From JBBQLG01 sp964251665 (GTDB taxonomy: Bacteria > Bacteroidota > Bacteroidia > Cytophagales > Spirosomataceae), in NCBI GenBank assembly GCA_964251665.1, contig CAXUKO010000008.1, forward strand, positions 186,001 through 250,000: a stretch of 64,000 nt of DNA, in the 5' to 3' direction. Positions 33,175 to 43,058 of the stretch are shown here, in pieces. How positions within the stretch are numbered: position 1 is the stretch's first letter; the number at the start of each line of letters is the position of its first letter. The notes below the pieces were generated by a model. That model did no database searches and was not told the DNA's origin. It saw only the letters and a program-made list of their open reading frames with translations. The position numbers and the translations under genes are program-made.

Positions 33175-35664
33175 ATGACACTTCTTACCTTGAAAAGTCA
33201 GTTTAAACGGACGATACCTACTTTATCGTTCCTATTGCTGATGACCTACTCAACCTTCGCGCAGGACGCACTCACCTACCAGACGCCCCCCAAAGCCCTC
33301 GCCGATCTGGTGACGGTACCACCCACGCCGGGTGTCAGTGTGACGTCGAAAGGTGATCAAATGCTGATTCTGGAACGGGCTTCGGCACCCTCCATCGCTG
33401 AACTGGCTCAGCCTGAACTGAAACTGGCCGGTTTGCGCATTAACCCGGCCAACAACGGCCCCAGCCGGGTTACCTACATCACCGGCCTGAAGCTGAAGAA
33501 ACTGCCCGGCGGTGCGGAAATCGCGGTAAAAGGGTTACCCGGATCGCCGTTGATCTCGTACGTACAATGGTCGCCGGACGAAACGAAGTTTGCTTTTGCT
33601 GTATCGGGTGATGCCAAAATTGAACTCTACGTCGCCGATGTCGCCACGGCCACAGCTACCCGCGTGACCGACAAAGCACTGAACGCCACTTATGGGGCGC
33701 CGTTTGAGTGGGTATCCGACAGTAAAAGCCTGATCGTGAAAGTAATACCCGATGGGCGAGCAGCCGCCATGGCCGTAAATCGGGTGCCCGTTGGACCGAC
33801 CATGCAGGACAACAGCAGCGGCAAAAAAGGGCAGGCACCTACGTATCAGGATTTGCTGAAAAGTCCGTCCGATGAGCAGCAATTCGCTTATTACACTACC
33901 TCGCAGGTCCTGCGGCTGGGATTGGACGGGTCGGCTCAGACTATTGGTAAACCGGGGATCATTGCCACTGCGTCGCCCTCGCCGGATGGAAATTATGTGA
34001 TGGTGGAGACAGCACACACACCATTTTCGTACCTCGTGCCGGTGTATCGGTTTCCGCTCAGAACGGATGTATTCGCCATCAACGGCCAACTGGTAAAAAC
34101 GCTCAACGACGGTCCATTGCAGGAAAATGTTCCTTACAGCCCCGATGGTGCACCGAGCGGCCCGCGTAATTTTGAGTGGCGTAACGATGCGCCTGCTGCT
34201 GTATATTATACTGTGGCCCAGGACAAAGGTGACCCAAAAGTAAAGGCCGACGTTCGTGACAAAGTATTTCTGGTGGCCGCCCCGTTTACGGCTGAACCAA
34301 CCTCTATTTACGACGCAGCGTTCCGGTTCACTGGCTTTACATGGGGAAACAATACGACCGCGCTGGCGACCGAACGCTGGTGGCAGACCCGTAAATTGAT
34401 CACTAAAGTGGTTAACCCGGCCAGTAATTTTCAGGCAGCAGTGCTCTTCGACCGCTCGTCGGAAGACCGGTACGCTAACCCCGGCGAACCCGATACGAAA
34501 CACAATCAATACGGCCGTGAGGTACTGAATGTGCTGCCCAACAACGACATCATGCTCGTGAACGGACAGGGTGCATCGCCGGAAGGGGATCGGCCATTCG
34601 TGAGCGTGCTGAACCTGACGACGAAGAAAATAACGCCCCTCTGGCGGTCGGAAGCGCCGGTATTTGAGCGACCCATTGCCGTGCTGGATGCAGTAGCCGG
34701 TACAATCCTGACGACCCGCGAAACGCCCGACGAAAATCCGAACTACTTTATCCGCAACCTGAAAAAGCGTGTGGCTCCGATGCAGGTAACAATGTTCCCG
34801 CATCCATACCCGCAGTTGAAAGGAATTCAGAAACAGCAGCTTCGCTACAAACGAGCCGATGGTGTCGACCTGACGGCAACGCTGTATCTGCCCGTTGGCT
34901 ATAAGAAAGAAAACGGTCCGTTGCCAACGTTTCTGTGGGCCTATCCTGCTGAGTTCAAGAGCAAAGAAGCGGCCGGGCAAGCCTCGGGGTCGCCCTATCA
35001 GTTTAACCGGATTGCTGCCATGGGTGGAGCCGCTTTCGTGACGATGGGCTACGCCGTGCTGGACAATGCGAGCATCCCCATTGTGGGCGAAGGGGATAAA
35101 GAACCGAACGATACCTACGTAGAGCAGTTGGTGGCCAGTGCCAAAGCCGCTATCGACGAAGGGGTTCGGCTGGGTGTAGTCGATGCGAACCGGGTTGGGG
35201 TGGGCGGACACTCGTACGGTGCCTTCATGACCGCTAACCTGCTGACCCATAGTAATTTGTTCAAAGGCGGTATTGCCCGTAGCGGTGCCTATAACCGGAC
35301 GCTGACCCCGTTTGGCTTTCAGAATGAGCAGCGCAGCTACTGGCAGGCCCCGGATGTTTACAATAAAATGTCGCCGTTTATGAATGCCGACAAAATGAAA
35401 TCGCCCCTGTTGCTGGTGCATGGCGAGGCCGACAATAACACGGGTACATTCCCGATTCAGTCTGAACGCTATTATAACGCCCTGAAAGGCTTTGGTGCCA
35501 CGACGCGACTGGTGTTCCTGCCCTACGAATCGCATGGGTACGCGGCTAAAGAATCGCTGCTGCACATGTTGTGGGAAATGAACGGCTGGCTCGATAAATA
35601 CGTGAAAAATCCGGCTCCGGCGGGCACAGGTGCGGCTGCCCGGCAGGGGAGTGGAAAAGAATAA
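33175..35664 (+). CDS. Secreted S9-family prolyl oligopeptidase-type peptidase
   Basis: The 829-residue product has a signal peptide (cut after TFAQ), a beta-propeller half (about 100-560) and a C-terminal alpha/beta hydrolase. The triad is Ser680 in GGHSYGAFM, Asp753 in HGEADNNTG and His787 in ESHGYAAK. It resembles S9D glutamyl endopeptidases. The tail (NPAPAGTGAAARQGSGKE) is low complexity. It follows the DUF4932 gene by 47 nt in the same direction. It should digest peptides in the periplasm or outside the cell. Confidence 0.93.
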   Translation: MTLLTLKSQFKRTIPTLSFLLLMTYSTFAQDALTYQTPPKALADLVTVPPTPGVSVTSKGDQMLILERASAPSIAELAQPELKLAGLRINPANNGPSRVTYITGLKLKKLPGGAEIAVKGLPGSPLISYVQWSPDETKFAFAVSGDAKIELYVADVATATATRVTDKALNATYGAPFEWVSDSKSLIVKVIPDGRAAAMAVNRVPVGPTMQDNSSGKKGQAPTYQDLLKSPSDEQQFAYYTTSQVLRLGLDGSAQTIGKPGIIATASPSPDGNYVMVETAHTPFSYLVPVYRFPLRTDVFAINGQLVKTLNDGPLQENVPYSPDGAPSGPRNFEWRNDAPAAVYYTVAQDKGDPKVKADVRDKVFLVAAPFTAEPTSIYDAAFRFTGFTWGNNTTALATERWWQTRKLITKVVNPASNFQAAVLFDRSSEDRYANPGEPDTKHNQYGREVLNVLPNNDIMLVNGQGASPEGDRPFVSVLNLTTKKITPLWRSEAPVFERPIAVLDAVAGTILTTRETPDENPNYFIRNLKKRVAPMQVTMFPHPYPQLKGIQKQQLRYKRADGVDLTATLYLPVGYKKENGPLPTFLWAYPAEFKSKEAAGQASGSPYQFNRIAAMGGAAFVTMGYAVLDNASIPIVGEGDKEPNDTYVEQLVASAKAAIDEGVRLGVVDANRVGVGGHSYGAFMTANLLTHSNLFKGGIARSGAYNRTLTPFGFQNEQRSYWQAPDVYNKMSPFMNADKMKSPLLLVHGEADNNTGTFPIQSERYYNALKGFGATTRLVFLPYESHGYAAKESLLHMLWEMNGWLDKYVKNPAPAGTGAAARQGSGKE

Positions 35665-35724
35665 ACCAGTTACCAGTTTACGATGCTGAGGTACTGATTT
35701 TAGCGATACTGGTCATTTTGCAAG

Positions 35725-35765
35725 GCGGTTCATATCAACTCAGGGTTGATGTGAACCGCTTTTTT
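35725..35765 (+). terminator. Intrinsic terminator of the S9 peptidase gene
   Basis: GCGGTTCATATCAAC (35725-35739) pairs with GTTGATGTGAACCGC (35745-35759), one T-G wobble, then a T run. Confidence 0.9.
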
Positions 35766-35900
35766 GTTCGCCGAGTCAATTTTGTTAATCCGTATCGTCA
35801 GGATGTCGCCGTGGTAGTTACATAATTGATAGAAATGATATAGATTAGGCGCGTAATAAGTCTGTAAACCATTCACCATCAAACACTAAAGTCCACATGT

Positions 35901-36356
35901 ATGCGCACTAAATGGTTTAAATCCGGCGTGTCGCTAACCGCTGTTATCCTGCTGCTGTGTGTTAGTCGGCCGCAGGCTACTGCTCAATCCCGCGATTCAT
36001 TACTGAATGTGTATAACACCCAGACGATCCATTCCTTCGGTCGTATCTATGTAAAAGGCAGCAAGCGGTTAACGTTCCGCGAACTGGGTAACGAGTTTGA
36101 ACCGGGTGGGACGAAAGACCTGTATCTGAAGTCGAAAAAAAGCCTTGTACTGGGGCAGGTGCTGACAGTAGCATCAATTGCGGCCCTGGTTGGCAGTGCT
36201 GTTCTGCGAAAAAACGAAGAAAAGGGTGGTATCGCCCTGCTGGTCGTTGGGATTGGCCTGAACCTGGGCAATTTATCGCTGCGTAAAAAATCCACTGAAC
36301 TGGTAGACAGAGCCTTGTGGCAGCGTAATAAGGAAATTCTTTTCAATGTCCGGTAA
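35901..36356 (+). CDS. Hypothetical exported or membrane protein
   Basis: The 151-residue product has an N-terminal signal (cut near ATAQ) and two hydrophobic segments (VLTVASIAALVGSAVL and GIALLVVGIGLNLGNLSL) in the second half, linked by a charged turn RKNEEKGG. No family was recognised. The carboxylesterase gene starts 57 nt after its stop, so they may be co-transcribed. Confidence 0.65.
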   Translation: MRTKWFKSGVSLTAVILLLCVSRPQATAQSRDSLLNVYNTQTIHSFGRIYVKGSKRLTFRELGNEFEPGGTKDLYLKSKKSLVLGQVLTVASIAALVGSAVLRKNEEKGGIALLVVGIGLNLGNLSLRKKSTELVDRALWQRNKEILFNVR

Positions 36357-36413
36357 TTGTGCCGACTGTTTATTGACTCGTCAACACCCAAACTTATGCT
36401 GTATTTACCCACC

Positions 36414-38003
36414 ATGAAACGCGCTGCTGCGTCCATTTTCAGGTTAAGTATGCTGCTCTGCTGCCTGCATACGCCCCAGGCAAAAGCCATCATATCTGCT
36501 GACCCGGTGATTGTGAATACCGAAGCGGGTAAGCTTCGCGGTTACTGCCTGAATGGGGTTACCGTATTCAAAAGTATTCCTTATGCAGCCCCGCCGGTCG
36601 GTACGCTTCGGTTTGCCGCTCCGGTTAAGCACCAGCCCTGGGCTGGCGTGCGTGATGCGACTAAAACAGGCCCTACCGCACCTTTTCCGCTGCCGGCAGC
36701 GGGTGATATAGATAGCCATCCCGTTTTTGGCAAAGGCTGGATCAAAGGTGACGACTACCTGACAACCAACGTCTGGACGCCCGACGTTTCCGCCAAGCGC
36801 TTGCCCGTGATGGTGTTTATTCACGGCGGAGCGTTTGTAATTGGGGCCAGTGATGTGCAGTTGTATGATGGTACCAACTTCGCTAAAAAAGGGGTTGTGC
36901 TGGTTTCACTGAACTACCGGATGGGTATTGAAGGGTTTCTTAAAATTAAAGGCGTTCCCTCTAATCTCGGCATTCGCGATCAGATAGCTGCTCTCCGCTG
37001 GGTGAAGGCTAACATTGCGGAGTTTGGTGGCGACCCGGATAACGTAACCATCTTCGGCGAATCGGCGGGAGCCATGAGTGTAGGTGTATTGCTGGCGAGT
37101 CCGGCGGCTAAAGGCCTTTTTAAGCGAGGGATTATGATGAGTGGCTCGGGGCAGGCCGTTCTGAGCGGAGAACAAGCCGACCGCATTGCGAACCAGTACG
37201 CCAAAGTGCTCAAGATCAATAATAGCCGCGACGCTTACCGTAAATTCTCGCCGGAAGAACTGCTGTCTGCTCAGGCAAAAGTGACCCCGAAAATGGTGAA
37301 ACTCGAAACAGAAGAGTACGCCGATCCGACGGGTGGGTTGGTCCTGTATTTTCCGGTGATTGATGGAGAGATTGTTCCTGATCTTCCGCTCAGGAGCCTG
37401 CAAAAAGGCGCAGGCGGAGCTTATGATTTGTTGATTGGGTACAATACCGACGAGGTGAATTATTTTCTGATTCCCACCGGGCTGATGAAGAAAATTCGCT
37501 TCAACTTTATCCTGAATAAAGCAGTACAGATTGTTCACCCGGCACCTTCGGCCCTGATTGCTACTTACAAGACAGCCTATCCAAAAAAGAAACTGGGCGA
37601 ACTCTTTTCCACCATCCTGACCGCGTATCAGTTTCAGGTGCCTTCTGTGCGCTTTGCCGACGCCCATGCCAAGTTGCCCGCTAAAACCTATATGTACGAA
37701 TTTACGTGGAAGTCGTCGGTGGCGAATGGTGCTTACGGGGCGTATCACGGCATCGGGCTCCCATTCGCGTTCAACAACCGGAGTATAACTACTGGTCCGA
37801 AGGGTATGCTGGGTTCCGAAGGTGGCCCGGCCGACTTGGCCGATAGGATGCAGACGGCATGGGTCAATTTTGCGAAGGGCGGCAATCCCGGCTGGGATGC
37901 CTACACGAATCAGGCCCGTAAAACGATGCTGATCGACAAAACCTGGCAGCTACAAACCAATCCTCACGCCAATGAACTCCGGGCGTGGGATGGTGTGCGC
38001 TGA
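36414..38003 (+). CDS. Secreted type B carboxylesterase
   Basis: ATG 36414 (MKRAAASIFRLSMLLCC) begins a signal peptide; ATG 36396 also fits. The 529 residues are the cholinesterase-like alpha/beta hydrolase fold: VFIHGGAFVIG (oxyanion hole), FGESAGAMSV with nucleophile Ser217, NTDEVNYF with the acid, and AYHGIGLPF with the His. It is shorter at the C terminus than fungal members. It probably cleaves carboxylic esters outside the cytoplasm. Confidence 0.9.
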   Translation: MKRAAASIFRLSMLLCCLHTPQAKAIISADPVIVNTEAGKLRGYCLNGVTVFKSIPYAAPPVGTLRFAAPVKHQPWAGVRDATKTGPTAPFPLPAAGDIDSHPVFGKGWIKGDDYLTTNVWTPDVSAKRLPVMVFIHGGAFVIGASDVQLYDGTNFAKKGVVLVSLNYRMGIEGFLKIKGVPSNLGIRDQIAALRWVKANIAEFGGDPDNVTIFGESAGAMSVGVLLASPAAKGLFKRGIMMSGSGQAVLSGEQADRIANQYAKVLKINNSRDAYRKFSPEELLSAQAKVTPKMVKLETEEYADPTGGLVLYFPVIDGEIVPDLPLRSLQKGAGGAYDLLIGYNTDEVNYFLIPTGLMKKIRFNFILNKAVQIVHPAPSALIATYKTAYPKKKLGELFSTILTAYQFQVPSVRFADAHAKLPAKTYMYEFTWKSSVANGAYGAYHGIGLPFAFNNRSITTGPKGMLGSEGGPADLADRMQTAWVNFAKGGNPGWDAYTNQARKTMLIDKTWQLQTNPHANELRAWDGVR

Positions 38004-38080
38004 GCGGTCGGTACGGGTAGTCACTCAGCGCCGTTCATACGGCCAATTAAATTAAGTCAGTCATACTAATCATCCCACCC

Positions 38081-38989
38081 ATGAACGTAGTACTACTTAC
38101 GGCAAGACTTACCTTGTTGGGTTGTCTGTTGAGTCTCGGTACGCAGGCTCAGGTTAACTCCTTTTACGGGAAGCCAATCGAAAATCGGACGTTATCGGAT
38201 CGGTGGGAACTCGATTCGGCCACGCGCCGGGGCACTTTCCTTATCACGCCCTACAAGCCCATGTTTGTCACGGCGGGCCGGTGGTCCAGTAATCCCAATG
38301 GACAGCCTGTCAGTGAAAACCCCCTGTACAATTACCCCTTCAACATTGCGCTGGGAAAGTACGAGGCTAAATATCAGCTCAGTTTAAAGGTGAAAGCTTT
38401 ACAGGGAATTTTCTGGGGACATGGCGATCTGTGGGTTGGTTACACCCAGAAATCGCACTGGCAGATTTATAACCTGGCGTATTCCCGGCCTTTCCGGGAA
38501 ACGAATTACGAGCCAGAACTGATCCTTAATTTTGCCACCAACTTCCCCTTTTTGGGCCTGCGGACGCGAATGCTCGGTATCACGTTCAATCACCAGTCCA
38601 ACGGGCGCGCCATTCCGCTCTCCCGCAGCTGGAACCGGATTATCCTGCATGCGGGCTTTGAACGCGGCAAATGGGTGGTGCAACTCAGACCGTGGTTTCG
38701 TTTGCCGGACCCCGACGATGAAAATCCGGCCATTACCAGTTACGTAGGCCGAGCCGATGCGCTGGTTATCTATAAGGTGAAGAAAAACGTGTTTTCATTG
38801 GCCGGTAGCCATACGTTGCGGTGGGGAGCCGAAAACAGAGGTCAGTTGCAATTCGACTGGGCGTTTCCTGTGCGCGGTAACCTGCGGGGTAATCTCCAGG
38901 TCTTAACCGGCTACGGCGAAACCCTGATCGACTACAATCATAAGCAGACCACCATTGGCCTGGGTGTTATTCTGGTAGACTGGCTGTAA
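38081..38989 (+). CDS. pldA: Outer-membrane phospholipase A
   Basis: This 302-residue product has a signal peptide (cut near AQA) and a 12-strand barrel. The active site NHQSNGRAIPLSRSWNR holds the His, Ser and Asn of the OMPLA triad. The calcium-site region YTQKSHWQIYN and RETNYEPE also match. PldA removes acyl chains from phospholipids that leak into the outer leaflet. Its stop codon is inside the left end of a compound palindrome. Confidence 0.93.
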   Translation: MNVVLLTARLTLLGCLLSLGTQAQVNSFYGKPIENRTLSDRWELDSATRRGTFLITPYKPMFVTAGRWSSNPNGQPVSENPLYNYPFNIALGKYEAKYQLSLKVKALQGIFWGHGDLWVGYTQKSHWQIYNLAYSRPFRETNYEPELILNFATNFPFLGLRTRMLGITFNHQSNGRAIPLSRSWNRIILHAGFERGKWVVQLRPWFRLPDPDDENPAITSYVGRADALVIYKVKKNVFSLAGSHTLRWGAENRGQLQFDWAFPVRGNLRGNLQVLTGYGETLIDYNHKQTTIGLGVILVDWL

Positions 38990-39132
38990 GTCAGTAAGTG
39001 GCTGCGCCCAAGTTGGTAAGTCAGTAAGTAGTGGACCATCGACTGTAGTATTTGCCAGATACTGCCCATTTGCTGACTTGCCACTTATCCCTTACTACTT
39101 ACTGACTTAGGCGCAGCCACTTACCGACTTAC
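38986..39132. repeat. Compound palindrome over two convergent stop codons
   Basis: The outer arms 38986-39008 (GTAAGTCAGTAAGTGGCTGC...) and 39110-39132 pair over 23 bp with one mismatch. Inside, TAAGTCAGTAAGTAGT near 39017 pairs with ACTACTTACTGACTTA near 39094. Variants of GTAAGTCAGTAAGT occur twice in each half. The pldA stop and the stop of the minus-strand T9SS gene lie at the two ends. Confidence 0.85.
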
Positions 39133-41378
39133 TGCTTTAGCACCTTCACCGTTACGCGCTGTTCCGGCGTGGAAACGCGAAGGAGATACAGGCCTCCGGC
39201 TGTGGCAGGCAGCCTGAAATATTCCCGATGATGCTCCTCGTTAACAGCTGTTTGCCGACTCTGTAAAACATGGCCGTGCAGGTCGGTTAGTTGAAACTGA
39301 ACCAGCTGCCAGGCCACCCCCTGAACCTCAACGTTAAACTGCTCGCCAACGGGGTTCGGGTATACAATAACCTGTAATTGAGATGGTTGCTCCGGTACCC
39401 CTATCCGGGTAGGCACCTGGCAGGTGGTGGTAAACAAGGTGGTGTATTCCCGGCCACTCTGACGCAGGTACAGGGTGAAGGTCGTGCCAGTAAGCTGGTA
39501 GGAAGGCACGGTGAACAACGCCGACGATTCCCAGTCACGCAGCCCCGGAACCTTCCACTCAAACGGCGTATTATCTCCGCCCACTGTAGTAACGATCAAG
39601 CGGCCATTGTTGCAGTCCAGATCCGGTAGACCGAACCCGACGGGCAGGTTTGTTGGGGGCGGATTGGTGGTGCAGGAGGTCGTGAATGGTAAATCAGCGG
39701 TTTTGCCGGTAGTGGTTCGGGCCTGTAACAGGAACGTAGTACCGACGCGCTGATAGGTAGGCACGGTAAACGTAGGGGATGTACCCCAATCGCGCAGACC
39801 AACGACCCGGAATTCTACGGCACCGCCATCGCCATTGCTGTATTGTAGGGTTAAATCACCTGTCTGGCAGTTGAAGTCGGGCAGACGCAGGACAAACTGG
39901 CCGTTTGGTGGGACTGCGAGGCAGGCCGTGGTGAAATACGAGGTGGATACCTGACCGTTTTGGCGCACCTCAATGGTAAACGTTGTGCCCAGCCGCTGAT
40001 ACGATGGCACTGAAAACGTGTTGTTAGCGCTCCAGGACCGTAACCCCAAAATCTGGTATTCGAGTGGGCTGCCTGTCCCGCCCGATACAGTGACGGTCAA
40101 CTCACCCGTTTGGCAACTGTACGTCGGCGTACCAATCAGCAAATTCTGCGCTGTCCGCTCGGTCAGGAGTTTGACTACCCCAACTGATCCTGACAGTACC
40201 AGACCACCATCGCCCGCTACGGCTACGTTGTTGAGGGTAGCCGGGGAAGGTGGAAACGTTCGCTGGGCTATAACAGGCAGGAGCGAGGGGCGATTGCCGG
40301 TTGTCAGGGTCGCCCGGATTTTAAGGACCTGATAAGCTGCATCGGTGGCCATGTAGTTTGTATTGCTGGTGTTGCCGATGAGGTAATAAAGCGCTCCATC
40401 ACCACCGGTATAAAGCGTAACAGACGCTGGAGAAGGTACCAAATCCGTCAGCCGCGACCGTTTGAAGGTTCCATCCGAATTTAGTTCGACCAGTACGGTC
40501 TGCGTCGGTGCCGTAAAATACGCGGCAAAGGTGTTACCTGAACCTGCCAGAACGTAGCCGTTCCCATCCGCTGCCGGGCAGATACCGGTTATCATCAAGG
40601 TTGAATGCACTGCTTTTGTTACTTCATTGGGGTCGATGGAGGGAATAGGAAAATCCTGAAGCAACTTGTTCCACAATACGTTGCCCTGAGCGTCAAGTTT
40701 AGCAACCCAGCCTACGGTTTGGCCGGGCGTATTGACAGCTTCGACAGCACCGGCAAGGACATAACCGCCGTCGGGTGCGTTGGTAGCCGCCATGCCCCGC
40801 GTCCCATTCGTTTGCCCCGGTATTGGATTTAAGTAGGCTACGATCTTTGTCCACGAAAGCTGTGCGTTGCGGTCATACCTGCGAACAGTAGTGGTTGCGG
40901 GAGACGCATTACTGAGGGACAGCAATAAAAAGCCACCATCCGGTGTACCCGTCATGGCCGTGTATTCCGTTGTCAGCTGATCCGTTTCTGATGCGGTGCC
41001 GAGTATGCTTCCTGTAGCATCGTAGGTTCGGAAAATGGTAGCCGTTGGCCCCGGTCCCGAACCAAATACCGTCCCGGTCAGAATAGCCGCTACCCCACCA
41101 CCCGAAATCGCACTCAGCCGAACAAGCGTGGGGGAGACAAAGGGCGGAGCAACCAGACTGACCGACCAGAGTTGATTGCCCTGCGTATCGTATTTGATGA
41201 GTTGGGTGCCGTTAGCCACCACAATGTTTCCATCCGATACAACAACCGACTTCCCGCCTGCCCGGCTCCACTGCACATCCGGGATAGTTTGCCCTTTGAC
41301 GGTACAAGTAGTTAGTATCGAGATACTAAGTAGCCATAAAACAGGCCATCGACTTACATTGGTAGCGGTGTTCTTCAT
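39129..41378 (-). CDS. Secreted T9SS type A protein with three GLRxW repeats
   Basis: ATG at 41376-41378 gives MKNTATNVSRWPVLWLLSIS, an export signal ending with TTCTVKG (a lipobox is possible), and 749 residues. The N-terminal half is a beta-propeller-like region with repeated DGGYVLAG / DGGLVLSG phrases. Then come three tandem repeats of about 75 residues, each with C..G.L.V...GG, GLR.W, F.VP.YQ..GTTF and FTT.C. The C-terminal T9SS tail has VYPNPVGEQFNV and VTVKVLK. It should be an exported surface or matrix protein. Confidence 0.85.
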   Translation of the reverse strand: MKNTATNVSRWPVLWLLSISILTTCTVKGQTIPDVQWSRAGGKSVVVSDGNIVVANGTQLIKYDTQGNQLWSVSLVAPPFVSPTLVRLSAISGGGVAAILTGTVFGSGPGPTATIFRTYDATGSILGTASETDQLTTEYTAMTGTPDGGFLLLSLSNASPATTTVRRYDRNAQLSWTKIVAYLNPIPGQTNGTRGMAATNAPDGGYVLAGAVEAVNTPGQTVGWVAKLDAQGNVLWNKLLQDFPIPSIDPNEVTKAVHSTLMITGICPAADGNGYVLAGSGNTFAAYFTAPTQTVLVELNSDGTFKRSRLTDLVPSPASVTLYTGGDGALYYLIGNTSNTNYMATDAAYQVLKIRATLTTGNRPSLLPVIAQRTFPPSPATLNNVAVAGDGGLVLSGSVGVVKLLTERTAQNLLIGTPTYSCQTGELTVTVSGGTGSPLEYQILGLRSWSANNTFSVPSYQRLGTTFTIEVRQNGQVSTSYFTTACLAVPPNGQFVLRLPDFNCQTGDLTLQYSNGDGGAVEFRVVGLRDWGTSPTFTVPTYQRVGTTFLLQARTTTGKTADLPFTTSCTTNPPPTNLPVGFGLPDLDCNNGRLIVTTVGGDNTPFEWKVPGLRDWESSALFTVPSYQLTGTTFTLYLRQSGREYTTLFTTTCQVPTRIGVPEQPSQLQVIVYPNPVGEQFNVEVQGVAWQLVQFQLTDLHGHVLQSRQTAVNEEHHREYFRLPATAGGLYLLRVSTPEQRVTVKVLKQ

Positions 41379-41671
41379 CTGAGTAACTGGTTTTGTTGTA
41401 GACAACTAATTGATTTATAGATACTTTATAAGCAATACTGCTTGAGTGGCAGAAAGGTAGTTTTTATAATATTCATTGATTTTATAGTATTATTATTTTT
41501 AGTTATCGGTAAGTCGAGGGTAGTTTAACGGAGGTGTTTAACGAAACTGGTGACTAGGTCGCCTAACCGGGCGTATGCGGATACCACCGAAGAAGGGTAG
41601 AGAATACCTGACTCAGGCCTTAGTAAGCAGGGAGATAAGTAGTCAAGCAGCCTGATCATCTTGTACACTCT
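41379..41671. other. A+T-rich divergent promoter region
   Basis: The 293 bases between the T9SS gene (minus) and the GntP transporter (plus) have no gene. 41400-41510 is very A+T-rich and holds GTTGTAGACAAC (41396-41407) and an AAGCA-ATAC-TGCTT hairpin. Promoters for both genes should be here, but no TAnnTTTG box was clear. Confidence 0.45.
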
Positions 41672-42988
41672 ATGACGTTACTCATTACTGTTTTCGGAAT
41701 CATCACGCTTGTATTCCTGATTACCTACGTTCGGCTGCATACCTTTTTAGCTTTTTTGCTGGTTTCAATAGGCATAGGTTTACTGCTGGGGATGCCGCCC
41801 ACCCTGATTCTGGAAGCCATTCAAAAAGGTATCGGTACTACCCTTGGGTCTATTCTGGGTATTATCGCGTTGGGGGCCATGCTGGGTAAGCTGGTCGCGC
41901 AAAGCGGAGCCGCTCAACGAATTGCTACCAGTATGATGACGCTGGTTGGCGTTAAACATGTGCGGTGGGCTTTCCTCGTGACGGGGTTCATGGTGGGGTT
42001 ACCCCTGTTTTATTCCGTTGGGTTCCTGCTGCTGGCCCCGTTGGCGATCACCGTAGCGCAGCGCTATAAACTGCCCGCGCTGTATGTTGGGTTGCCTATG
42101 CTGGCTTCGCTTTCTGTCACGCAGGGTTACCTGCCCCCGCACCCGGCTCCGCTGGCTATTCTCAAACAGTTCCATGCCGATATGGGCCTGACCCTGTTCT
42201 ACGGCATTATTGTGGCCATACCGGCTGTCCTGATTTCGGGTATCTTATTCGGCTCAACGCTGAAACGCTATACAACGCAGCCCAATCTGGCGTTCATTGC
42301 CCCTGAACTTACCGATGAGCAGATGCCGTCTACGGCCGTTAGTTTTCTGACGGTGTTGCTGCCTATTGCCCTGATTAGCCTGAGTACCATACTAAGTCCA
42401 TTCCTGCCCGATGGCTCGTTCGGCAAACAGACGCTTGTGCTCGTCGGCGATCCGGTGGTAAGCATGCTGATTTCGGTGCTGGTAGCCATTTTTACGCTGG
42501 GTATGCGAGGGGGCCGAAGGATGCCGAAAGTGACCGATCTGCTGACCGATTCGGTGAAAGAGGTGGCGATGCTGTTCCTGGTTTTTGGCGGGGCAGGAGC
42601 GCTAAAACAGGTACTTACCGAGGGGGGCGTAAATCAGTCGATCGCCGATCTGATGCAGGATTCGTCCCTGCATCCGTATGTACTGGCTTGGGGCGTAGCC
42701 GCTATTATCCGGGTCTGTGTCGGCTCCTCGACCGTGTCGGGCATCACAACGGCGGGATTTGTATTTCCGTTGCTGAAGCTACCCGATGTTAATCCTAACC
42801 TGATGGTACTGAGCATTGGTGCGGGCAGCATGATGTTTTCGCACGTGAATGATACAGGCTTCTGGCTGTTTCGGGAGTATTTTCAGTTGTCGATGCCGGA
42901 TACGCTTAAAACATGGTCTATCATGGAAACCTTGGTCTCGGTCACTGGATTGGCCGGGGTGATGGCCCTCAGTTTAGTGGTCAAGTAG
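41672..42988 (+). CDS. GntP-family gluconate:H+ symporter
   Basis: The 438-residue product is an inner-membrane protein with about twelve helices, of the GntP/GntT family: LGSILGIIALGAMLGKLVAQ, YLPPHPAPLAI and GSSTVSGITTAGFV are family signatures. It likely takes up gluconate or a related sugar acid. The first downstream gene is a GH127 enzyme that could release sugars, but both are not necessarily one operon (70 nt gap). Confidence 0.93.
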   Translation: MTLLITVFGIITLVFLITYVRLHTFLAFLLVSIGIGLLLGMPPTLILEAIQKGIGTTLGSILGIIALGAMLGKLVAQSGAAQRIATSMMTLVGVKHVRWAFLVTGFMVGLPLFYSVGFLLLAPLAITVAQRYKLPALYVGLPMLASLSVTQGYLPPHPAPLAILKQFHADMGLTLFYGIIVAIPAVLISGILFGSTLKRYTTQPNLAFIAPELTDEQMPSTAVSFLTVLLPIALISLSTILSPFLPDGSFGKQTLVLVGDPVVSMLISVLVAIFTLGMRGGRRMPKVTDLLTDSVKEVAMLFLVFGGAGALKQVLTEGGVNQSIADLMQDSSLHPYVLAWGVAAIIRVCVGSSTVSGITTAGFVFPLLKLPDVNPNLMVLSIGAGSMMFSHVNDTGFWLFREYFQLSMPDTLKTWSIMETLVSVTGLAGVMALSLVVK

Positions 42989-43058
42989 CAGTGGTAAAGT
43001 AGTAAGGCGTCCTGTTCTTCTTCTTATAACCGGATGCTTTTAGCCACAAAAACAGACC

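Noticed and set aside
33535..35565. 676-codon open frame on the minus strand
   Set aside because: It is the antisense of the S9 peptidase, has no family signature and is Arg/His/Phe-rich as shadow frames are.
36906..37748. 280-codon minus-strand frame
   Set aside because: It lies fully opposite the carboxylesterase, which has clear motifs.
38986..39132. Short repeats resembling a CRISPR array
   Set aside because: The repeats are inverted and nested, with no regular spacers and no cas genes.
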